This document shows positions 1 to 6,003 of a DNA stretch of 13,633 nt, piece after piece. The position numbers and the translations under genes were made by a program. The notes under the pieces were generated by a model. That model had not been told where the DNA came from, did no database searches, and saw only the letters and a list, made by a program, of their open reading frames with translations. The stretch lies in assembly GCA_900314375.1 (NCBI GenBank), contig OMVC01000032.1, positions 1-13,633 of the forward strand, given 5' to 3'. Within the stretch, counting starts at the first letter, position 1. Every line of letters begins with the position of its first letter. The DNA comes from an uncultured bacterium. Lineage in GTDB: Bacteria > Cyanobacteriota > Vampirovibrionia > Gastranaerophilales > Gastranaerophilaceae.

Positions 1-41
1 ACTTTATTCTTTAGAAAAAGATGAGTATTATAAAATAATAA

Positions 42-74
42 AAAAATGAGAAACTTTTTTAGTTTCTCATTTTT
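42..74 (-). terminator. Hairpin terminator, probably bidirectional
   Basis: Arms 42-55 (AAAAATGAGAAACT) and 61-74 pair perfectly over 14 bp around a five-T loop. On the minus strand, which carries the gene ending at 105, the stem is followed by a T-rich tract. On the plus strand it is followed by TTATTATTTTTAT, so it could also end a plus-strand gene lying to the left of the window. The stem has few G-C pairs, so its strength is uncertain. Confidence 0.7.
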
Positions 75-104
75 ATTATTTTTATAAATATACAAATATT
101 TTTT

Positions 105-770
105 TTATTTAGAAGACAAAACGAATCCGCCTTTATCGGCATTTTTAAGTGCTTCACCTTCAATTTTTGCTCTTAAGTTTTTAATGTATTTGTATACATA
201 ATCTCTTGGTAAATCAAGCAATTGTGCTAAGTCTTTTGCATATACCACTTTATCCTGGTTTGCACAGAAATAATCAAATACTTTTTGTTCTCTGTCTGTT
301 AATGCTTTTTTGAAAACATAACGAACTTCGTTTCTTGTTTCACTTTTTGTATTAGTATTTTTAATCGTTTCTTTAGCTTTCTCTAATGCTTTGGAAACTT
401 TTTTTGTTTCTTTTTTTGCTGCAGGTTTTGCAGATTTTTTAAGAGTATTTTTTTCTGTATTTTTAGCTTTTTCCGGTTTAGCAGCAATTTCGTTTTGCAA
501 ATTCTTTACGGAAAATGTTGAAATATATAAATCTTTTTCTTTTTCCATAGCTCTATTTGCAATAGATGTTAATCTTTCGGTTGTTTTAGAACCCCAATCC
601 GGTTCATTTGAAACGACAGGTTTGCCATGTAATACTATATCAACCAAATCATTTGTGGTCTTCTTTTGCTCTATCTTTTTGCCTAATCTTGCAGCAAATT
701 CCTCTAATGTAATCTTTTCTAAGGAGCTTCTCCATTGTTTTATTTCTTCTTTGCTCAAGTAATCTGACAT
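105..770 (-). CDS. Lys-rich protein with C-terminal winged-helix DNA-binding domain
   Basis: This 221-residue protein is not a family I can name. Residues about 1-95 form a charged helical N-terminal region. Residues about 96-147 are a low-complexity Lys/Ala/Thr linker resembling histone H1-type tails. Residues about 155-221 resemble the effector domain of OmpR/PhoB regulators: 'LTDREQKVFDYF', a helix-turn-helix 'AKDLAQLLDLPRDYVYKYI', a basic recognition segment 'KNLRAKIEG', then a wing ending 'GGFVLSS'. There is no receiver domain, so it is not a normal two-component regulator. It probably binds DNA, as a regulator or a nucleoid-type protein (inference). The ATG is preceded by AAGGAG at 778-783. 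It lies downstream of the ilvC/HD pair on the same strand but 159 bp away, with a weak promoter of its own, and is followed by a terminator. Confidence 0.8.
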   Translation of the reverse strand: MSDYLSKEEIKQWRSSLEKITLEEFAARLGKKIEQKKTTNDLVDIVLHGKPVVSNEPDWGSKTTERLTSIANRAMEKEKDLYISTFSVKNLQNEIAAKPEKAKNTEKNTLKKSAKPAAKKETKKVSKALEKAKETIKNTNTKSETRNEVRYVFKKALTDREQKVFDYFCANQDKVVYAKDLAQLLDLPRDYVYKYIKNLRAKIEGEALKNADKGGFVLSSK

Positions 771-811
771 TCATAATCTCCTTACTAAACTATTCCTTAC
801 CCTTTTAATCT

Positions 812-839
812 ATCATAAAGCATGCCCCATGACTCAAAA
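812..839 (-). promoter_or_regulatory. Weak candidate promoter for the winged-helix gene
   Basis: On the minus strand, TATGAT (812-817) lies 16 bp after TTTTGA (834-839), upstream of the ribosome binding site at 778-783. The -10 is good and the -35 matches only three of six consensus bases. The rest of the 771-929 gap is A/T runs, and I see no convincing terminator for the HD gene there, so read-through from ilvC is possible. Confidence 0.25.
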
Positions 840-929
840 TGTTTCGGAAAGTAAATTTTTATTTTTTTTGTTTACAATTCTGAAAAAATGCTTGATTTTC
901 TTTATTGATACCTGTTTATACTTTTGGTT

Positions 930-1766
930 TTAGTTTTCTTCCAATAATCTTGTATTTATTTTGCCGAATTTTGCCGATAAGTTGTCGATAAAATGGATTA
1001 AATACAACTGCGGTTCCAAATCTTTCTGGTCTAAATCAACTATTGCACCCCAATCACTTCTGCCGTGGTGTGCAGCTATCATTTTAGCAACCATTTGAAA
1101 ACCTGCGTTCATACAGATACAAAATCCGTATTGAGAATGGGTTATCCAGGTTTCTTTAAATCCCGGAGCATAATCAATCAAGCCTGTTTCCTGATCGATT
1201 GTGTATTCCAGTATCTTGCCAAAATCGTGCAATAAGCAAGCTGCATAAATTTCATCAGTGTTTATTTTGCTTGCAAAATGCGGAAGGTTTAATTCTGCAA
1301 ATTCGCAGCATTCTACCGTATGAACAAGCAGACCGCCTATATAATTGTGATGCATAAGTTTAGCAGCAGGCATAATTTTGAACTGTTGTTCGTGTTGCTC
1401 AAACATCCCTTTAACAAATGTATGCAACTTTTCGTCTTTAATTTTTTCGATGTATTCTGTAAGTTTTGTCCAATATCGGTTAATTTCATTAGGCTCAAGC
1501 CCTAATTTTGCTTCTTTTACCAATTCAAGAGCAGATACAAGACAATTATTATATTTTTCGTTAAAAGATGCCGATACTATTCGGACTAAGTTCCCCGTTC
1601 TAAATATTTTTGCATCAAATCGATTCAGGGTTTCTTCCCATAAAATACAGTTTAAAATGCTGTCATCAACAGTATCTTTTAATTGGAGTTTTCCCATTTT
1701 TGTTCCGGCTTTTGTATCACCTATTGAAAAAATTACTACTTCATATACATCTTCTGTGCTAAACAT
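930..1766 (-). CDS. YhaM-like OB-fold/HD-domain 3'-5' exoribonuclease
   Basis: This 278-residue protein has the architecture of YhaM/CBF1 exoribonucleases, which degrade RNA or single-stranded DNA from the 3' end in the cytoplasm. Residues about 1-90 form an OB-fold-like nucleic-acid-binding part ('GKLQLKDTVDDSILNCILWE'). Residues about 135-275 form the metal-dependent HD domain. Visible metal-site residues are H149 in 'HHNYIGGLLVHT', the H180-D181 doublet in 'ACLLHDFGK', H210, H233/H234 in 'AAHHGRSDWG' and D261 in 'IHFIDNLSAK'. The 'GGLLVHT' and 'IDNLSAK' motifs are characteristic of YhaM. It is somewhat shorter than the roughly 314-residue Bacillus protein. Its Shine-Dalgarno AAAGGA (1773-1778) touches the ilvC stop codon, and the gap is 11 bp, so the two are probably co-transcribed and translationally coupled. 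The exact substrate cannot be read from sequence. Confidence 0.87.
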   Translation of the reverse strand: MFSTEDVYEVVIFSIGDTKAGTKMGKLQLKDTVDDSILNCILWEETLNRFDAKIFRTGNLVRIVSASFNEKYNNCLVSALELVKEAKLGLEPNEINRYWTKLTEYIEKIKDEKLHTFVKGMFEQHEQQFKIMPAAKLMHHNYIGGLLVHTVECCEFAELNLPHFASKINTDEIYAACLLHDFGKILEYTIDQETGLIDYAPGFKETWITHSQYGFCICMNAGFQMVAKMIAAHHGRSDWGAIVDLDQKDLEPQLYLIHFIDNLSAKFGKINTRLLEEN

Positions 1767-1777
1767 AATTATTCCTT

Positions 1778-2800
1778 TTAATTTTTAGTTCTGTCTATAA
1801 TATTGTTATCATTTCCCCAGCAAAAAGTGCTTCGGATTTCTCTGCCGACTTCTTCAATTTTGTGATTTTTATTTTCTTCTCTCAATTTGTTGAAAACTTT
1901 TCTTTCTTTCATTTCGTTTGTAAATTCATCTGCGAATTTACCTGATTGAATATCTTTTAGAATTTCTCGCATAGCATTTTTTGAGGCTTCCCCGATAACT
2001 TTAGGACCTCTTGTCATATCGCCGTATTCGGCTGTATTCGAAATAGAATATCTCATATCTGCTAAACCGCCTTGATTAACAAGGTCAATAATCAATTTCA
2101 TTTCATGTAACACTTCAAAATATGCCATATATGGCGAATAACCAGCTTCTGTCAATACTTCAAAACCTGCTTTCATTAATGCGGAAACCCCTCCGCAGAT
2201 TACAGCTTGTTCGCCGAACAGGTCGGTTTCGGTCTCTTCTTTAAATGTTGTTTCAAGGATCCCTGCTCTGCCTGCCCCGATTGCGCTTGCATAAGATAAA
2301 GCTATATCTTTGGAATTGCCTGTTTTGTCATTGTATATTGCAATAAGCGAAGGAACCCCTTTGCCTTCTTCATATTGGCTTCTGACAGTATGCCCAGGTC
2401 CTTTCGGCGCAACCATAATTACGTTTATATCTTCCGGTGGAACAATTCTTTTGTAGTGAATATTAAATCCGTGAGAAAACATCAAGTATTGTCCTGCTCT
2501 CATATTTGGTTTAATTTGAGTTTCATAGGTTTGAGCCTGAACTTCATCTGGAATCAAAATCTGTACGATATCCGCCCATTTAACAGCCTCTTCTATCGTC
2601 ATAACGTTAAGTCCGTACGATTTAGCTTTTTGGGCAGACTGACTACCTTCCCGCAAACCGATTACAACATCGCATCCTGAATCTTTTAGGTTTAATGATT
2701 GTCCGTAACCTTGTGAACCAAATCCGATAACGGCTATTTTTTTAGTTTTAATAATTTCAGTATTAATATCTTTATCTGTATAAATTTTTAAAGCACACAT
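1778..2800 (-). CDS. ilvC: Ketol-acid reductoisomerase (class I)
   Basis: IlvC converts acetolactate or acetohydroxybutyrate to the dihydroxy acids of valine, leucine and isoleucine synthesis, using NAD(P)H and Mg2+ in the cytoplasm. At 340 residues it has the short class I length. The Rossmann motif 'IGFGSQGYGQSLNLKDSG' is at 25-42. Residues R50, S53 and S55 in 'LREGSQS' form the phosphate-binding loop, consistent with NADPH preference. H110, 'APKGPGH' (131-137), 'ETDLFGEQAVICGG' (191-204, metal ligands D193 and E197), and E229 and E233 in 'EVLHE' with 'SIS' (252-254) complete the active site. 'GYGQ' replaces the common 'GHAHA' after the dinucleotide motif. The ATG at 2798-2800 has an AAGGGA site that lies inside a predicted leader hairpin. 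It heads a probable two-gene unit with the HD exoribonuclease and is divergent from mnmG. Confidence 0.96.
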   Translation of the reverse strand: MCALKIYTDKDINTEIIKTKKIAVIGFGSQGYGQSLNLKDSGCDVVIGLREGSQSAQKAKSYGLNVMTIEEAVKWADIVQILIPDEVQAQTYETQIKPNMRAGQYLMFSHGFNIHYKRIVPPEDINVIMVAPKGPGHTVRSQYEEGKGVPSLIAIYNDKTGNSKDIALSYASAIGAGRAGILETTFKEETETDLFGEQAVICGGVSALMKAGFEVLTEAGYSPYMAYFEVLHEMKLIIDLVNQGGLADMRYSISNTAEYGDMTRGPKVIGEASKNAMREILKDIQSGKFADEFTNEMKERKVFNKLREENKNHKIEEVGREIRSTFCWGNDNNIIDRTKN

Positions 2801-2809
2801 ATAATAATT

Positions 2810-2840
2810 CCCTTCCGTACACTAATGTTAACACGAAGGG
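2810..2840 (-). promoter_or_regulatory. Inverted repeat in the ilvC leader masking its ribosome binding site
   Basis: CCCTTC (2810-2815) and GAAGGG (2835-2840) pair, extended by GT/AC across a one-base bulge. In ilvC mRNA the downstream arm is GGAAGGG, which is the Shine-Dalgarno region. Folding would block translation. It could equally be a DNA operator. I could not place a confident ilvC promoter in this gap. Confidence 0.4.
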
Positions 2841-2874
2841 TTTATTATTTCCAGTAATATTAAAATTTTTGTCA

Positions 2875-2880
2875 TATAAT
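2875..2880 (+). promoter_or_regulatory. Consensus -10 box for mnmG, giving a possible leaderless start
   Basis: A perfect TATAAT ends exactly six bases before the ATG at 2887. With standard -12 to -7 placement of the -10 box, +1 falls on the A of that ATG. No good -35 hexamer and no TGn extension is present, so strength is uncertain. Confidence 0.45.
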
Positions 2881-2886
2881 AAAATT

Positions 2887-4767
2887 ATGAATAGCGGATA
2901 TATGACAAATTCTTATGACATAATTGTTGTCGGTGCGGTACATGCAGGCTGCGAAGCGGCTTTGGCTTGCGCAAAATTGGGTTTGAATGTGTTATTATGC
3001 ACATTGAACGTTCAAAATATTGCGCTTCAACCTTGTAATCCTGCTGTGGGAGGCCCCGCCAAATCCACTTTAGTTCGCGAAATTGATGCTTTAGGCGGAG
3101 TGATGGGTGAAGTTACTGATGCTACCTATTTGCAGATGAAAATTTTAAATTCTTCAAAAGGGCCTGCGGTCAGAGCATTGCGTGCGCAATCGGATAAAAT
3201 TCAATATTCAACTTATATGCGCAATTTGCTTGAAAGTAATGAAAATATTTTTATAAAACAATGTTGTATAACCGAATTAACCGTAAATGATAATGAAATA
3301 ACGGGTGCCATTGATGAATTCGGGGTTGAATATAAGGCCCGTGCAGTAATTTTGACAACCGGAACTTCTCTTGAAGGTCGTATATTTGTCGGGCTGCGTT
3401 CGTATAGTGCCGGAAGATTAGGTGAAAAAGCCGCTATCGGATTGTCGGATTCATTGCATAAATTAGGAATTGAAACAAAAAAATTAAAAACAGGCACTCC
3501 TGCTCGTGTTGATAAGCGTACTATCGATTATTCAAAATTGATTATTCAACCGGGAGATGAAGAATTGAATTTCTTCTCATTTAAGCCTGACAGACCGATA
3601 AGAAAAACTTATCCTTGTTATCTTACAAAAACAAATGAGCAAACTCATAAAATTATTAAAGAAAATCTTGATAAATCACCAATGTATCAGGGTTTGATAC
3701 AAGGTGTCGGGCCAAGATACTGCCCTTCTATTGAGGATAAAGTTGTAAGATTTGCTTCAAATCCGTCACATCATATTTTTATCGAGCCTGAAGGACTCGG
3801 AACTTATGAAACATATATTCAAGGTTTTTCAACAAGTTTGCCGTATGATGTGCAGGAAAAAATGCTTCGCACATTACCGGGGTTGGAAAATGCCCACATG
3901 ATAAAGCCTGCTTACGCGGTCGAATATGACTATGTCCCGGCACTGCAAACGACACATTCTTTAATGTCAAAGAAAATAAAAGGTTTGTTTTTCGGTGGTC
4001 AAATAAACGGTACAAGCGGTTATGAAGAAGCGGCAGCCCAAGGGTTAGTTGCAGGGATAAATGCTTATAATTATTTAAACGGTTCCGAGATGTTGGAATT
4101 GTCGCGCAGTTCTTCTTATACGGGAACTTTAATAGATGATTTGGTAACAAAAGATATCCAAGACCCGTATAGAATGTTGACTTCACGTTCTGAATACCGT
4201 TTACTCTTAAGACAGGATAATGCTGATGCACGCCTTACTCCAATTGGACATAAAATCGGATTGATTGATGATGCTCAGTTTGAAAGATTTAATAGAAAAC
4301 TCGAAATGATAGAAGCCGAAACAAAACGGCTTGAGAATTTAAAAATTCCTGCCTCTGATACGGTAAATTCAATTTTGGCGAAATATGAAGAACATATTGA
4401 GCGCGGAATGAGAGCGTCAGAACTTTTGAAACGCCCTAATATAAACTATAAAATAATAAAAGAACTTGATGAAAATACAAATGAATTAAATATACCGCGA
4501 GATGTTTATGAACAAATTGAAGTGCTTATAAAATATGACGGATATTTAAAGCGTCAGGAAGAACAGGTTGCTCAAGGTTCAAAACTTGAAAAATTCAAAA
4601 TCCCTGACGATATAGATTATTCAAAACTTGAACATATATCTTCCGAAACAAAAGATAAACTGTCAAAAATTCGTCCGAAAACATTAGCTCAAGCCTCTCG
4701 CATAGGCGGAATTAAACCTGCTGATATATCAATTCTGATGGTATTGTTAGACAAACACAGAGTATAG
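2887..4767 (+). CDS. mnmG: tRNA U34 carboxymethylaminomethyl-modifying enzyme MnmG (GidA)
   Basis: MnmG, with MnmE, uses FAD, a methylene-folate and glycine or ammonium to install cmnm5 on U34 of certain tRNAs. The 626-residue product matches the usual length of about 630. Signatures visible are 'CNPAVGGPAKSTLVREIDAL' (from about 50), 'GPRYCPSIEDK' with catalytic Cys279, 'GGQINGTSGYEEAAAQG' (from about 370), 'TSRSEYRLLLRQDNADARL', and a C-terminal helical domain with 'LKRPNINY'. One oddity is that the FAD-binding GxGxxG motif reads G16-A-V-H-A-G21, with Val18 replacing the middle glycine. The start is uncertain. ATG 2887 has no Shine-Dalgarno but sits at the expected transcription start. ATG 2902 has a weak AGCGGA before it. 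A TTG at 2869 is unlikely because it precedes the -10 box. No MnmE or RsmG neighbour is visible. Confidence 0.95.
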   Translation: MNSGYMTNSYDIIVVGAVHAGCEAALACAKLGLNVLLCTLNVQNIALQPCNPAVGGPAKSTLVREIDALGGVMGEVTDATYLQMKILNSSKGPAVRALRAQSDKIQYSTYMRNLLESNENIFIKQCCITELTVNDNEITGAIDEFGVEYKARAVILTTGTSLEGRIFVGLRSYSAGRLGEKAAIGLSDSLHKLGIETKKLKTGTPARVDKRTIDYSKLIIQPGDEELNFFSFKPDRPIRKTYPCYLTKTNEQTHKIIKENLDKSPMYQGLIQGVGPRYCPSIEDKVVRFASNPSHHIFIEPEGLGTYETYIQGFSTSLPYDVQEKMLRTLPGLENAHMIKPAYAVEYDYVPALQTTHSLMSKKIKGLFFGGQINGTSGYEEAAAQGLVAGINAYNYLNGSEMLELSRSSSYTGTLIDDLVTKDIQDPYRMLTSRSEYRLLLRQDNADARLTPIGHKIGLIDDAQFERFNRKLEMIEAETKRLENLKIPASDTVNSILAKYEEHIERGMRASELLKRPNINYKIIKELDENTNELNIPRDVYEQIEVLIKYDGYLKRQEEQVAQGSKLEKFKIPDDIDYSKLEHISSETKDKLSKIRPKTLAQASRIGGIKPADISILMVLLDKHRV

Positions 4768-4814
4768 TCCCGTCGTTTTACGCTTGAATATGGTATTTTT
4801 GAGAAAGTCCGTAT

Positions 4815-4828
4815 GGCAGGAAGGCAAG
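4815..4828 (+). repeat. Left copy of a 14-bp direct repeat flanking the repeat region
   Basis: GGCAGGAAGGCAAG is repeated exactly at 5491-5504. Both copies are followed within about 15 bases by an ATTTTAT-type sequence. Together they bracket the palindrome and the tandem array. Confidence 0.6.
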
Positions 4829-4840
4829 CATTTTATATAA

Positions 4841-4868
4841 TTGAAAATGGAAAGTTGAAAATGGAAAA
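4841..4868 (+). repeat. Two-copy 14-bp tandem repeat
   Basis: TTGAAAATGGAAAG (4841-4854) is followed directly by TTGAAAATGGAAAA (4855-4868). The copies differ at one base. Confidence 0.7.
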
Positions 4869-4925
4869 TTGTTTCGGTTTTTTACAGCGGATCCTGTCAT
4901 TGTTGGGGAGTAATGCATCATACCA

Positions 4926-5042
4926 TGTCATTGCGAGTGAGCGTATGTGAGCGTGGCAATCTCATTAAAATAATATGGCAAATATAATGTTGTCCAATTG
5001 TATTAATGGGATTATTACGTCGCTTCGCTCCTCATAATGACA
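4926..5042. repeat. MITE/REP-like imperfect palindromic element
   Basis: The left end TGTCATTGCGAGTGAGCG (from 4926) is matched by the reverse complement of the right end (5007-5042), which reads TGTCATTATGAGGAGCG and then GAAGCGACG. The arms are roughly 37 bp with several mismatches, around an AT-rich centre. Similar 'TGTCATTGCGAG...GTGGCAATC' palindromes are, from general knowledge, dispersed in many bacterial genomes. It encodes no protein. Its right end is the sequence that was amplified into the neighbouring tandem array. Confidence 0.6.
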
Positions 5043-5407
5043 AGTGGTGCGCAACCATTGTTAACAGCATTTACCCCCGCTCCTCATAATGACAAGTGGT
5101 GCGCAACCATTGTTAACAACATTTACCCCCGCTCCTCATAATGACAAGTGGTGCGCAACCATTGTTAACAGCATTTACCCCCGCTCCTCATAATGACAAG
5201 TGGTGCGCAACCATTGTTAACAACATTTACCCCCGCTCCTCATAATGACAAGTGGTGCGCAACCATTGTTAACAGCATTTACCCCCGCTCCTCATAATGA
5301 CAAGTGGTGCGCAACCATTGTTAACAACATTTACCCCCGCTCCTCATAATGACAAGTGGTGCGCAACCATTGTTAACAGCATTTACCTCCGCTCCTCATA
5401 ATGACAA
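5026..5407 (+). repeat. 52-bp tandem repeat array: seven full units plus a partial eighth
   Basis: Units start at 5026, 5078, 5130, 5182, 5234, 5286 and 5338, with a partial unit at 5390-5407. Each opens with CGCTCCTCATAATGACAA, continues GTGGTGCGCAACCATTG, then TTAACA(G/A)CATTTACCCC. Units 1, 3, 5 and 7 have G at the variable position and units 2, 4 and 6 have A, a strict alternation. Unit 7 also has CCTCC in place of CCCCC at its junction with the partial copy. GC is about 48 percent (25 of 52), higher than the surroundings. Because 52 is not a multiple of three, a conserved repeating peptide is not expected. Confidence 0.95.
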
Positions 5408-5418
5408 AGAGGGGGTAG

Positions 5419-5436
5419 GGTGCGTTTATACGCACC
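5419..5436 (+). terminator. Weak terminator-like hairpin
   Basis: GGTGCG (5419-5424) and CGCACC (5431-5436) form a 6-bp stem with a TTTATA loop, followed by GAAATTATTTT. The T-tract is interrupted, and the nearest upstream gene (mnmG) ends about 650 bp away. It may instead be part of the repeat landscape. Confidence 0.3.
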
Positions 5437-5490
5437 TGAAATTATTTTCCCTCGCCCATTTGGAGAAGCGTAGGATGTTTATAAAAAGAG

Positions 5491-5504
5491 GGCAGGAAGG
5501 CAAG
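5491..5504 (+). repeat. Right copy of the flanking 14-bp direct repeat
   Basis: This is an exact copy of 4815-4828 (GGCAGGAAGGCAAG), on the far side of the tandem array. Confidence 0.6.
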
Positions 5505-5613
5505 AGGACAGGTATTTTATTTAATAAGAAACTTAATGATATATAATTTATATACTTAATATATCTTAATATTTATGATAATATTTGCAATTTTGCATGA
5601 AAAAAATCCTTTA

Positions 5614-5633
5614 TATACATGTATAAGTATAAT
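5614..5633 (+). promoter_or_regulatory. 12-bp palindrome and -10-like boxes before the small Cys gene
   Basis: TATACATGTATA (5614-5625) is a perfect palindrome. It overlaps TATAAG (5622-5627) and is followed by TATAAT (5628-5633). The TATAAT lies very close to the ribosome binding site (AAGGAG 5637-5642), and no good -35 is visible. Further -10-like boxes lie upstream at 5542-5547 and 5574-5579, so the true promoter is uncertain. Confidence 0.25.
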
Positions 5634-5646
5634 TACAAGGAGAGCT

Positions 5647-5994
5647 ATGAGTTTAGCGGATGCAATAAGAGCATTAAGCGGAATAGATTGTATGTTAAGT
5701 TCCGGCATAACATATTCGCAGCAGATAAAAGCAGGAGTCCCTGCTCCGATAGCAAATGCCGGCTTATTCGGCAACATAACAAACGGACTTATCCGTAATG
5801 AAATAGCTTATGGGATGCAAATGTACGGCAATCCTGCAGGTAATATCATTAACGGATATTACGGCTACGGTAATCCGCAGGCAAATGCAATGGCTACTTA
5901 TGCAATGCTTGGCGTATGTTCTCCATGGTTTATGTTCAATTCAGGGATGTTTGGATGCGGATATTATTATCCCGTAATCCGTTGTTGTTATTAA
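5647..5994 (+). CDS. Small Cys/Gly/Tyr-rich protein of unknown function
   Basis: I do not recognise this 115-residue protein. ATG 5647 is chosen because AAGGAG lies four bases upstream; an upstream in-frame ATG at 5575 has no such site. Residues 1-55 are mildly amphipathic ('SLADAIRALSGIDCMLSSG', 'GVPAPIANAGLFGNITNGL'). From about 56 on it becomes rich in Gly, Tyr, Asn and Met ('NIINGYYGYGNPQANAMATY'). The tail carries Cys91, Cys104, Cys113 and Cys114 in 'GMFGCGYYYPVIRCCY'; Cys15 is the fifth. There is no signal peptide or clear membrane helix. It converges with ahcY with only 9 bp between the stop codons. The clean ribosome binding site and the composition support a real gene, but its function is unknown. 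Confidence 0.7.
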   Translation: MSLADAIRALSGIDCMLSSGITYSQQIKAGVPAPIANAGLFGNITNGLIRNEIAYGMQMYGNPAGNIINGYYGYGNPQANAMATYAMLGVCSPWFMFNSGMFGCGYYYPVIRCCY

Positions 5995-6003
5995 TTGGGA
6001 TAA

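Larger units (their letters stand above)
4768..5646. other. 879-bp repeat-rich intergenic region with no convincing gene
   Basis: From left to right it holds a motif GGCAGGAAGGCAAG (4815-4828), a 14-bp tandem pair TTGAAAATGGAAA(G/A) (4841-4868), a palindromic element (4926-5042), a 52-bp tandem array (5026-5407), a small GC-rich hairpin (5419-5436), a second copy of GGCAGGAAGGCAAG (5491-5504), and a very AT-rich stretch leading to the next gene. The only open frame of note (5349-5546) is made of array sequence and has no ribosome binding site. I see no terminator directly after mnmG. Confidence 0.75.

Noticed and set aside
2817..2832. NtcA-like site GTA-N8-TTA between ilvC and mnmG
   Set aside because: It differs from GTA-N8-TAC in the second half and is a loose AT-rich match that would occur by chance.
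5026..5407. CRISPR array
   Set aside because: Repeat and 'spacer' parts are both the same in all units, apart from one alternating base. The array is a plain 52-bp tandem repeat, and no cas gene is near.
5349..5546. 65-codon open frame at the end of the tandem array
   Set aside because: It starts inside a repeat unit, has no ribosome binding site, and its composition is just translated repeat and hairpin sequence.
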